From Chloroflexota bacterium (GTDB taxonomy: Bacteria > Chloroflexota > Anaerolineae > Aggregatilineales > UBA2796): a DNA stretch of 43,252 nucleotides. The translations under genes and the position numbers were made by a program. The notes beneath the pieces are model-generated. The model ran no database searches, was not told the DNA's origin, and worked only from the letters and a program-made list of their open reading frames with translations. Position 1 is the first letter of the stretch; each line of letters opens with the position of its first letter. Below, in pieces: positions 15,973 through 23,861 of the stretch. Where the stretch lies: contig JAJPHV010000064.1 in the NCBI GenBank assembly GCA_021325095.1, positions 1 through 43,252 of the forward strand, given 5' to 3'.

Positions 15973-18675
15973 ATGTTCTTTGACTGGATCGCACGTGAGG
16001 GAGGGGCAGTCCTCGGTTGGTGGCTGCTGACCCTGCTGGCCGGGGCAGCCGTCTACCCGCTGTTTTACCGGCTGACGAGCGCCCTGCCGAGCCGGGGCTA
16101 CCCGCTGGCGCGTGCCGCCGGGCTGATGCTGATCGGCTTTGTGTACTGGCTGCTCAACATCTTCCAACTGCTGCGCAACACACCCGGCTCGACGGTGCTG
16201 GCAGGCGTGATGGTGCTCGGCGTGGGGCTGGTCAGCTACGCGACGTGGCCGCAGCGCCAGCAGATGCCGATTGTGCCCTGGCTGCGGCGTAACGGGTCGC
16301 TGGTGCTGACGACGGAAGCGCTGTTTGCGATCCTGTTTGTTGCCTGGGTGATCGTCCGGGCACTGAATCCGAGCCTGGTGGCAACGGAAAAGCCGATGGA
16401 AATGGCTTTCCTGAGCGGCGTGCGGCGCAGCGCCACCTTTCCACCCAATGATCCCTGGATGTCGGGCTACGCGATCAGTTACTACCATTTCGGCTACATC
16501 CTGATGGGCACGCTCGCCAATCTGAGCGGCGTCACCAACGGCACGGCTTTCAACCTGGCGCTGCCGCTCCTCTTCGCGCTGACCGGGACGGGCGCATTTG
16601 GTATCGCCTACGACCTGGTGGCTGCGCGGGTGCGGAACAACCTCACCCCCCAACTCCCTCGCCGCTTCGCAGAGAGGGGGAGTGAAAATCAGGACAGTGA
16701 GGCGGGGGGTGAGGTCAGCCCCGTTCATCGCGGCGCGCTGGGGGCCGGGATACTAGCTGCTGTGTTTGCCGTCGTGATGGGCAACCTGGGCACGGTGCTG
16801 GTCGAGATTCCTTACCAGACGTGTACGGCCCCTGCTGCCTACCTTCAGTGGATGGCGATTGAGGATCGTGATGCCTATCCTCCCGGTGATGGCAGCACCT
16901 GTGCGACGGCGAACAGTGCCAGCCCGGAACACTGGAACTTCTGGTGGTGGTTCCGTTACAGCCGTGTCGTGCGTGATTACGACCTGGGCGGCAAACCCAT
17001 CGGCGCGCAGCCCATCACCGAGTTTCCGCAGTTCAGCTTTGTCCTCTCGGACATGCACCCGCACGTGCTGGCGCTGCCCTTCGCCATGCTGTCCATTGGG
17101 CTGGCGCTCAATCTCGTCCTGGGCGGGCGGCGGCTCGATCCCTGGGAAGTGCTGCTCTATGCGATCTTCGTGGGCGGCATGGTCTTTCTCAACTCGTGGG
17201 ATGGCGTGTACCTGGTGCTGCTGGTCGGCGCGGAGGCCCTGCGGCGGCTGATCCACAATGGTATGGGCCGTTTCGCCAGCGGCGATTGGCGCGGGATTGC
17301 CGGATTCGGGTTGGCGCTGCTGGCCCTGACCGCGATCCTGTATCTACCGTTCTTCCTGAGTTTCAGATCGCAGGTGCAGGGCGTCGTCGTCAACATTCTG
17401 TGGCCGACCCAGTTCCAGCAGTTCTTTGTGATGTTCGGGCCGTTCATCGTCATCCTGGGTGCGTATCTGGTAGCGGAGGCCTGGCGGGCCGGGCCGCGCT
17501 TCAACGCCCCCTTTGCCCGCCAGGTGATCGGGATCGGCGTCGGCTTCCTGGTGGTCGCCTTCCTGGTGCTGACGATCTGGGCCTGGCTACGCCCGGATAC
17601 GAGGCAGGCCGCCTTGCAGGTCGTTGACCAGTCGGGCGGGCTGTTGGGCGTCCTGCCGCTGGTGTTGGCGCGGCGCGTCCAGGGCTTGCTGACCGAAGGG
17701 CTGCTCATCCTGGCGCTGTTCGTCGTGGTGGCGCGGCTGTTTGCGCGGCCCGCACCGGACGACGATGAACAAGACGCGATCAGCTATGCGCCCTCGACGG
17801 CCTTTACGCTGCTGCTGATCGCGGCGGGCGCAGTTCTGACGCTGGTTCCTGATTTTGCCTACTTGCAGGACGGCTTCGGCGTGCGCATCAACACGATCTT
17901 CAAACTGTATTACCAGGGCTGGCTGCTGTGGAGCGTTGCCAGCGCCTTCGCTGTCTGGTCGATCCTGGCGGAGGGCGTGCCCAAGCTGAAGCGCAAACGG
18001 GCATCTGCTCGCGCGGTGGAACCGCTTGACGAGCGGTTTGTCCCGGCCCAGGCACGGCGTTTATTCGCCATCAGTGCAGTGATCCTGGTGGGCATGGGCC
18101 TGGTCTACCCCGTGTACGCCATCTATTCACGGGCCATCAAAGAGGGAGACCAGTCACCGGGCAAAGTGATGACCCTGGACGGTGGCGAGTCCCTGGCGGC
18201 CAGCCCCGACGACTACAAGGTGATCCAGTGCCTCGCCAACGTTGCCCGCTCCGACAAGGACGTGGTGGCCGAGGCAACGCAGCCCAACATCGCCTACAAC
18301 GTGACGGGCATCTATGGGCGGGTCAGCGGCCTGACGGGTATCCCCACGCTGCTGGGCTGGGACAACCACGAGCGGCAGTGGCGCGGCAGTGCGTTTGACA
18401 CGCTCAACGTCTATTACGAAAACGGGCAGCGCGTCGAGACGCGGCAGGAGGCCATCGCCCGGCTGTACAACACGGTGTTGTGGCCTGAAGCGCAGGCAGT
18501 GATCAAGCGCTACGGGATCACCTACGTGTACGTCGGGCCGACGGAACGCCGCGATTTTGACCCGTCGGGCATTGCCAAGTTTGACGGGTTGACTCCAGTG
18601 TGTTCAAGCGGTAACGTTGCCGTCTATTCGGCGGCAGCCATTGAGGGACAGGCTCCCACAACAGCAGGTGGATAG
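15973..18675 (+). CDS. DUF2298 (Chlor_Arch_YYY) membrane protein with a repeat-derived insert
   Basis: A 900-residue polytopic protein, homologous to the C-terminal module of the preceding fusion. Shared landmarks are RSATFPPNDPWMSGY, SYYHFG (Tyr170-Tyr171-His172, where the family usually has YYY), SDMHPHVLALP (360-368; the paralogue has ADLHAHMIALP) and LGWDNHERQWRG in the C-terminal outer domain. GGGGAG ends five bases before the ATG. Residues about 223-248 are encoded by an inserted palindromic repeat and form a charged segment between two membrane helices, at the place where the paralogue also has a variable charged loop. The function is probably glycosyl transfer or glycan handling at the membrane; not proven for the family. 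Confidence 0.85.
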   Translation: MFFDWIAREGGAVLGWWLLTLLAGAAVYPLFYRLTSALPSRGYPLARAAGLMLIGFVYWLLNIFQLLRNTPGSTVLAGVMVLGVGLVSYATWPQRQQMPIVPWLRRNGSLVLTTEALFAILFVAWVIVRALNPSLVATEKPMEMAFLSGVRRSATFPPNDPWMSGYAISYYHFGYILMGTLANLSGVTNGTAFNLALPLLFALTGTGAFGIAYDLVAARVRNNLTPQLPRRFAERGSENQDSEAGGEVSPVHRGALGAGILAAVFAVVMGNLGTVLVEIPYQTCTAPAAYLQWMAIEDRDAYPPGDGSTCATANSASPEHWNFWWWFRYSRVVRDYDLGGKPIGAQPITEFPQFSFVLSDMHPHVLALPFAMLSIGLALNLVLGGRRLDPWEVLLYAIFVGGMVFLNSWDGVYLVLLVGAEALRRLIHNGMGRFASGDWRGIAGFGLALLALTAILYLPFFLSFRSQVQGVVVNILWPTQFQQFFVMFGPFIVILGAYLVAEAWRAGPRFNAPFARQVIGIGVGFLVVAFLVLTIWAWLRPDTRQAALQVVDQSGGLLGVLPLVLARRVQGLLTEGLLILALFVVVARLFARPAPDDDEQDAISYAPSTAFTLLLIAAGAVLTLVPDFAYLQDGFGVRINTIFKLYYQGWLLWSVASAFAVWSILAEGVPKLKRKRASARAVEPLDERFVPAQARRLFAISAVILVGMGLVYPVYAIYSRAIKEGDQSPGKVMTLDGGESLAASPDDYKVIQCLANVARSDKDVVAEATQPNIAYNVTGIYGRVSGLTGIPTLLGWDNHERQWRGSAFDTLNVYYENGQRVETRQEAIARLYNTVLWPEAQAVIKRYGITYVYVGPTERRDFDPSGIAKFDGLTPVCSSGNVAVYSAAAIEGQAPTTAGG
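16640..16715. repeat. Palindromic repeat copy 5, inside a coding sequence
   Basis: Perfect 12-bp terminal inverted repeats: ACCTCACCCCCC (16640-16651) and GGGGGGTGAGGT (16704-16715). The interior CCCTC/GAGGG hairpin resembles the other copies. The dinucleotide CA flanks both sides (16638-16639, 16716-16717), so 76 bp plus a 2-bp duplication would equal 78 bp, exactly 26 codons. The host reading frame is open throughout. Confidence 0.85.
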
Positions 18676-18677
18676 GC

Positions 18678-20597
18678 ATGTTTGATCGGAATCCGATGAT
18701 CTTAGAGGCGACACCCTCGACAGTGACCGACACTCCAGCGGAGAGTATATCCGAAACACCCGCCGCAGCGCCGGGCATCCGGGTGGCGGTCTCGCTCGAA
18801 CTGATCCTGTACGTGGCACTAGTCCTGCTGTCACTGACGCTGCGGCTGGCCGAACTGGGTACGATCCCGCTCAGTGACGGCGAAGCGCACGAGGCATTGG
18901 CCGCTTTCCGCGCCATCGAGCCGCGCGCCGCCGGATCGCCGCTGGTCAGCCACAACCCGCTGATGTTCACTGCGAATGTAATCACGATGAGCATCGGTGG
19001 TTCCGATACGGCGACGGCCCGCCTGCCTACCGCGATCCTGGGCGTGCTGCTGGTGGCGTCGCCGCTGCTGTTCCGGCGCTGGTTGGGGCGGGTGCAGGCG
19101 CTCATCATCGCGGCGCTGCTGGCGATCTCGCCGGTGCTGCTGCTGGCCTCACGCTCGATGAGCGGCGCGGTGTGGGCAATGGCGCTGGCGGTGGTCGGCA
19201 TTTACTGGCTTGGCAAGTTTATTGAGACGCGGCGCGCAGCCTACGCCATTCTGTGCAGCATCGCGCTGTTAATGCTGGTCTTAATGGCCGAGCCGGGCGG
19301 ATTCCTGACGTTGGTGGGGCTGGCCTTTGGCCTGTCGTTCGCGCTCTCGACGGTGGACGATCCCGATCTCGAATACCGCCGCGCCGTTGCCCAGGGGCTG
19401 CGCGACTGGCCCTGGATTCGGGCTGCCGTGATCGGCGGCTTTGTGATAGCGCTGACGGCAATGGTCTTCCTGCTCTATCCGCAGGGCTTGAGCGGCATTG
19501 GCGACGTGCTATACCAGGCGGTGCGCGGCCTGACCACGCGCCCGGCGGGTTATCCCTTCGCCTTCCCGCTGCTGGTGTCGCTATTGTACGAGCCGGTACT
19601 GTGGGTCTTCGGGCTGACCGGAGCCTACCTGGTCATCAGCAGGGACGGCAGCTTTTTGCAGCGGGCGATGGTCGGTTGGCTGATCGCCTCGGCGGCGTGG
19701 GCGCTCGGTTACGGCGGCGCGGAACCCGGCGACGCACTGTGGCTGACTCTGCCGCTGGCGGCGCTGTCGGCAATTACCCTTGAGAAAATGCTGGCCCCCG
19801 TGCGAGATCGCTTCTGGAACGTCCCGGCCTGGGGGCCATACGTCCAGGGCGTTGCGGTTGCGGCTACGCTGGCGATTGCTGCGATCAATCTGGTGATCGT
19901 GGGTAACGGCATTATGAGTTCCAATCCCGAGCTGCTGCCGAGCATCCCGCAGCCGATTCTGATGAAGGTGATCATGGTCGTTCCGGCCCTGCTGCTGACA
20001 GTCATCACCTTCTTCCTGGTGGGCAGCATGTGGGGCGCGCGAGCTTCCTGGCATGGAACCGGAATCGGCGTGCTGCTCATCCTCAGCATTTACAGTTTTG
20101 GCTCTGGCTGGCACGCCGCCGTTGTGAACGCGGACAACCCGCGCGAACTGTGGCACGTCCGCCCGGCAGCGCGCAACCTGAACTTGATGCAAAAGACGCT
20201 GGTGGTGGCCTCGCTGCGGGCTACCGGGATGCCCTACGACATGGAGATTGTGGTGCAGCCGGGCGAGGGCGATCCCTTTGACGACGGCGCGCTGGCCTGG
20301 GCGCTGCACCGCTTCTACAACACGCAGTTCGTGACGAGCCTTGCGCCCACCGTCAATGCGCCAGTGGTGATTACAGCGGATACCAGCGAGCCGCCCAAAC
20401 TTGGTGCGGCTTACGTCGGCCAGGATTTCCCACTGACCTACCGGTGGGAGCGCAGCAGTTTGAAATGGGATTTTCTGATCTGGCTGTATGACCGCGAAAC
20501 GCGCGCCCAGCCCAACGCTTCAGATCGCATCGTCACCTGGGTGCGTGCCGACATCTACGGACTTTTACCGGAATCGCGCGCCCCGGACGCCCGGTAA
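18678..20597 (+). CDS. Agl23/TIGR03663-like or GT39-like membrane glycosyltransferase
   Basis: A 639-residue membrane protein starting two bases after the previous stop. After a 35-residue soluble N-terminus, the first helix is followed by LRLAELGTIPLSDGEAHEALAAFR; GT-C/PMT proteins of this group carry DExxHA or a variant here, and Asp/Glu in SDGEAHEA are the equivalent acids. About ten further helices follow. The C-terminal outer domain begins about 460 and contains ADNPRELWHVRPAARNLN and the YDMEIVVQPG strand. This organisation fits the TIGR03663 family (flippase-associated Agl23), but a general GT39-like enzyme cannot be excluded. It overlaps the following GT87 gene by one base (TAATG). 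Confidence 0.72.
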   Translation: MFDRNPMILEATPSTVTDTPAESISETPAAAPGIRVAVSLELILYVALVLLSLTLRLAELGTIPLSDGEAHEALAAFRAIEPRAAGSPLVSHNPLMFTANVITMSIGGSDTATARLPTAILGVLLVASPLLFRRWLGRVQALIIAALLAISPVLLLASRSMSGAVWAMALAVVGIYWLGKFIETRRAAYAILCSIALLMLVLMAEPGGFLTLVGLAFGLSFALSTVDDPDLEYRRAVAQGLRDWPWIRAAVIGGFVIALTAMVFLLYPQGLSGIGDVLYQAVRGLTTRPAGYPFAFPLLVSLLYEPVLWVFGLTGAYLVISRDGSFLQRAMVGWLIASAAWALGYGGAEPGDALWLTLPLAALSAITLEKMLAPVRDRFWNVPAWGPYVQGVAVAATLAIAAINLVIVGNGIMSSNPELLPSIPQPILMKVIMVVPALLLTVITFFLVGSMWGARASWHGTGIGVLLILSIYSFGSGWHAAVVNADNPRELWHVRPAARNLNLMQKTLVVASLRATGMPYDMEIVVQPGEGDPFDDGALAWALHRFYNTQFVTSLAPTVNAPVVITADTSEPPKLGAAYVGQDFPLTYRWERSSLKWDFLIWLYDRETRAQPNASDRIVTWVRADIYGLLPESRAPDAR

Positions 20598-21862
20598 TGG
20601 GCCTCTTGAACGGTGCGGGGCCGTTCGTCGCCGTCTCCGCGCTGCCGATGCTCCTCGGCCTGTGGCTGCGCGAAGGCCGGCTGGCTCAATCGCTGCGTCG
20701 CCTGGCGTTTGTGCTGGCTCTGGCGTTGCCCGGCCTGTTTATGGCGGTGGCGGCGGCGCTGTACCTGCGGGAACCTGGCCCTGTCTATTTTGATTTTGAC
20801 GTAAACCACCGGGCAGCATTGCTGCTCTATGGGCAGAACAGCGATCCCTACAGCATTCATACCGTCTGGTCTTTCCCCTTTCCGACGTTTTACACGTACT
20901 GGCTGCTTGGCGGTCTCGGCAGGCTGAATATCTCACAGGCATGGGTCGCGTGGTGGTTGGTCAATGGCGTGCTGTGGCTGGTCTGCGCGGTGCTCTTGTG
21001 GCGAACGCTGCCTGTTCCAGTCTCGCAACGTGAGCGTGACACCCTGCTCTACGCTGCCGCTGCTGTCCCCGGCATGACCACGCTCTGGCAGGGGCAGACA
21101 GCGCTGCTCATTCTGGCCGGGCTAACGACACTGCATCTGGCGATACGACGAGGCCGTTGGATTGTCGGTGGAGCGGGGCTGGCATGGGCGGCGCTGGTCA
21201 AACCCCAATTGGCGCTGGTCGGTGTTGGGCTGGCAATGTGGATCGGCCTCCGCGCCCGGCGTGGTGAGAACGTGCGCGGGCCAGTCACGGCGCTGATCGC
21301 AGCGGGGGTGGCAGCTGTAGCCCTGATCGGCCTGACGCTGCTGCTGCCGGGCGGCGTAACGCTGGACACCTACCGAGAGTTCTTTGCTGAGACACTGCCA
21401 AGAATCGCTCGCCCGGATGAAACCCACAATGTCATCGGGTCGCCCGCGTTCGTCCTATCGAAGCTTGCGTTCTGGCTCGGCGCATCAGAACGTAATGCCG
21501 AGCTGATTTCAAGCGGTGTTACTGTGCTCGTGCTCGCTGCCGCCATGTTCTGGACAGTGCGCCGGGCCAGCCGCCCGCTGACCGAGATCGCGGCAGGTTG
21601 GGCTGCCTGGGCGATGGTCGCGCCGCGTGTGGCCTGGACGTGGTACGCGACATGGTGTTTGCCTTTCTTCTGGCTGGCGCTGCAAGAGAATTTCCGCCAA
21701 CGCAGATCCACCTTGCTTCTGACGCTGTTTGTGGTGGTGCTGATGCTGCTCGACCTTCAACTCGAATCCGTGCCCGCCTCCTTTGTGACGATTGCGCTGC
21801 TGATGGCTGTGCTGTGGCAAAGTTTCCGTACCACACCGGTGAAATCACCGAAAAACGGGTAA
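20597..21862 (+). CDS. GT87-family (DUF2029) membrane mannosyltransferase-like protein
   Basis: A 421-residue polytopic protein. The family signature is visible: YFDFDVNHRAALLLYGQNSDPYSIHT, with the acidic first-loop residues and the aromatic DPYS, then FPFPTFYTYWLLGGLGRL, WQGQTALLILAG and WAALVKPQLALVG (KPQ is highly typical of GT87). The known members, such as mycobacterial PimE, are polyprenyl-phosphate-mannose-dependent transferases; the sugar here is unknown. Its ATG overlaps the stop of the Agl23-like gene, so it is the last gene of the coupled membrane-glycosyltransferase set. Confidence 0.85.
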   Translation: MGLLNGAGPFVAVSALPMLLGLWLREGRLAQSLRRLAFVLALALPGLFMAVAAALYLREPGPVYFDFDVNHRAALLLYGQNSDPYSIHTVWSFPFPTFYTYWLLGGLGRLNISQAWVAWWLVNGVLWLVCAVLLWRTLPVPVSQRERDTLLYAAAAVPGMTTLWQGQTALLILAGLTTLHLAIRRGRWIVGGAGLAWAALVKPQLALVGVGLAMWIGLRARRGENVRGPVTALIAAGVAAVALIGLTLLLPGGVTLDTYREFFAETLPRIARPDETHNVIGSPAFVLSKLAFWLGASERNAELISSGVTVLVLAAAMFWTVRRASRPLTEIAAGWAAWAMVAPRVAWTWYATWCLPFFWLALQENFRQRRSTLLLTLFVVVLMLLDLQLESVPASFVTIALLMAVLWQSFRTTPVKSPKNG

Positions 21863-21899
21863 GATAGAGGGCTACGTTTACCGCACGCAAAGGACTGCA

Positions 21900-22625
21900 A
21901 TGTTCTCCGCCCCGGTAGAGACAACGCTGAATATGCTGATGCAGGAGGCCAGCGCCATCAGCAAGCGAGTCATCCAGGAGGACCGCCCCGACCTGATCCC
22001 CGACGTGGCCGAATTTGTGTCCGTTGCGTATCGACTGGCGCAGGCTTTTAAGCTGAACTCGCCCGTCGATCCGGCCAGTTACGTCGCGGAACTAAAGAAG
22101 CGTTTCCTGCTGGCGACCACACTTTCCGTCGTTGCCGGGATTTTCACCGACGATGCTGTTGCCGCCCCCATCGACCCAACCCCGCTGCGCCGCAACAGCC
22201 AGCACCGCCTGGGCGTAGGGCTGGCGGATCATCGGCAGGCAAAGGTGGCAATCGATGCGCCCGTCTACCGGCCCGAATGCCCATGTTACGGGTTCATTGT
22301 AGCTGCCGAGTCGGGAGAAGAATGGTACATGGTCCGAGAATCGGGCGATACGAGCTTTGTGCTGGCGTTGGAGCGTGAATGGATACGCGGTTACGGGGCG
22401 GATATGGTCGTGGCCCGCGAGGTGCTGGGGCTGGGGCGAGAGGCAGTGAAAATGGCTGAAGAGGCGAGGCCCGGCATTCGGGCCTGGATCGAGCAGGCCA
22501 GCGGGCTGTTCCGCGAGCGCTACGCTGATGTGCCGGCAGAAGCCTTTGAGCAGGGCGTTCCGAGCTTCTACCACTTCGGGAAGAAGGGATTTTCGCGTCA
22601 GCCGTGGGGAGAGATTGAAACGTAA
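21900..22625 (+). CDS. Hypothetical protein, soluble, unknown family
   Basis: A 241-residue protein that I do not recognise. It has an amphipathic helical N-terminal third (to about residue 90, with AELKKRFLLATTLSVVAGIF), a middle segment with Pro and two Cys (RPECPCYGF, about 128-136) leading into a beta-rich EEWYMVRESGDTSFVLALER, and a helical C-terminal part. There is no signal peptide or clear membrane helix. It starts 37 bp after the GT87 stop and precedes the aminotransferase gene by 56 bp. Codon usage and GC look like the neighbours, so it is likely a real gene. Confidence 0.7.
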   Translation: MFSAPVETTLNMLMQEASAISKRVIQEDRPDLIPDVAEFVSVAYRLAQAFKLNSPVDPASYVAELKKRFLLATTLSVVAGIFTDDAVAAPIDPTPLRRNSQHRLGVGLADHRQAKVAIDAPVYRPECPCYGFIVAAESGEEWYMVRESGDTSFVLALEREWIRGYGADMVVAREVLGLGREAVKMAEEARPGIRAWIEQASGLFRERYADVPAEAFEQGVPSFYHFGKKGFSRQPWGEIET

Positions 22626-22681
22626 GAGATTGAGGCACAAGGGCTGTCCACATCGACAGGCAAGTATAACCGGAGAATGCA

Positions 22682-23749
22682 ATGATCCCTATATCGAAAC
22701 CTCTGTTCGACGACCAGGAACTTACACTGCTGCGTGAAGTACTGGACAGCGGCATTATTGCCCAGGGGCCGAAGGTTGCGGCCCTGGAACAGCAATTTGC
22801 CAAACTGGCAGGTACGGAGTTTGCCGTTGCCGTGAGCAGCGGCACGACAGCGCTGCACCTGGCTCTCCTGGCGCACGACATCGGCCCCGGTGACGAGGTG
22901 ATCACCACCCCCTTCACCTTTATTGCGTCGGCCAATAGCATCCTGTACACGGGTGCAAAACCGGTGTTTGTCGATATTCGTGCCGATACCTTCAACATCG
23001 ACCCGGCCCGGCTCGAAGCGGCCATCACGCCCCGCACCAAAGCTATCATGCCTGTTCATCTTTATGGCCTGATGGCCGATATGGACCCGATCATGGAGAT
23101 TGCGAATCGCCACCATCTGGTCGTCATCGAGGATGCGGCCCAGGCACACGGCGCGAAGTACAAGGGTCGCCCGGCAGGTAGTTTTGGCACAGGTTGTTTC
23201 TCACTATATGCCACCAAGAACATGACAAGCGGTGAAGGCGGAATGATTACCACGAATGACGCAGCCCTTGCGGATCGGCTGCGGTTGCTGCGGGCGCATG
23301 GTTCGCGCGTCCGCTATTACCACGACGAGTTGGGCTACAACTTCCGGCTCACCGATCTGCACGCTGCCGTTGGGCTGGCGCAACTGGGCAAGCTGGCCGA
23401 ATTCAACCAGCGCCGCCGCCAGAATGCCGAATTCTTTAACCAGCACTTGAAGCGCGTCGTGACTCCGGTGCAGCCCAATGGTTACGAACACGTCTGGCAC
23501 CAGTACACGGTGCGCCTGGTGGAGGGGAACCGTGATGAAGCGCTCGAAAAGCTGAAGCAGGCTGGTGTAGGCACGGGTGTCTTCTATCCGGTTCCGATTT
23601 ACCGGCAGAAGGTCTATCAGAAGTTAGGTTACACCGACTGCCTGCCTGTTACGGAAGAGGTCACGCGCCAGGTCTTCAGCCTACCGGTGCATCCTGCACT
23701 CACGCCCGCCGACCTGGAAACGATTGTGGCGGCAGTGGAAAGGTTGTAG
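22682..23749 (+). CDS. DegT/DnrJ/EryC1/StrS sugar aminotransferase (WbpE-like)
   Basis: A 355-residue PLP enzyme of the sugar aminotransferase family. Landmarks are the opening IPISKPLFDDQE, SSGTTALHLAL (cofactor phosphate), VVIEDAAQAHGA with Asp151 for the pyridine nitrogen, and the Schiff-base Lys179 in SLYATKNMTSGEGG. The sequence resembles WbpE-type enzymes, which aminate a UDP-3-keto sugar from glutamate. A GGAG precedes the ATG. Its natural partner, a WbpD-like acetyltransferase, lies at 26666, separated by a regulator gene and a remnant of a second aminotransferase. Together they would make an acetamido sugar for the surface glycan. Confidence 0.9.
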   Translation: MIPISKPLFDDQELTLLREVLDSGIIAQGPKVAALEQQFAKLAGTEFAVAVSSGTTALHLALLAHDIGPGDEVITTPFTFIASANSILYTGAKPVFVDIRADTFNIDPARLEAAITPRTKAIMPVHLYGLMADMDPIMEIANRHHLVVIEDAAQAHGAKYKGRPAGSFGTGCFSLYATKNMTSGEGGMITTNDAALADRLRLLRAHGSRVRYYHDELGYNFRLTDLHAAVGLAQLGKLAEFNQRRRQNAEFFNQHLKRVVTPVQPNGYEHVWHQYTVRLVEGNRDEALEKLKQAGVGTGVFYPVPIYRQKVYQKLGYTDCLPVTEEVTRQVFSLPVHPALTPADLETIVAAVERL

Positions 23750-23780
23750 CCCGCTATTCCGGGTGAATGCGGGTAGAGGA

Positions 23781-23805
23781 TTGCCCCGCAGGTCACGCGG
23801 GGCAA
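23781..23805. terminator. Hairpin between convergent genes
   Basis: TTGCCCCGC (23781-23789) pairs perfectly with GCGGGGCAA (23797-23805) across a 7-base loop. It lies between the aminotransferase (plus) and the regulator (minus), which converge, so it may terminate both. No clear T-run follows on either strand. Confidence 0.5.
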
Positions 23806-23861
23806 GAAGTTTGATCTGCGGGGTGCTTGCCGGCGAGCTTTGCAGGCTGCCAGCCGGATGG

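Noticed and set aside
3928..16715. Possible CRISPR array
   Set aside because: The repeat copies are kilobases apart, palindromic and of variable length, with genes between them.
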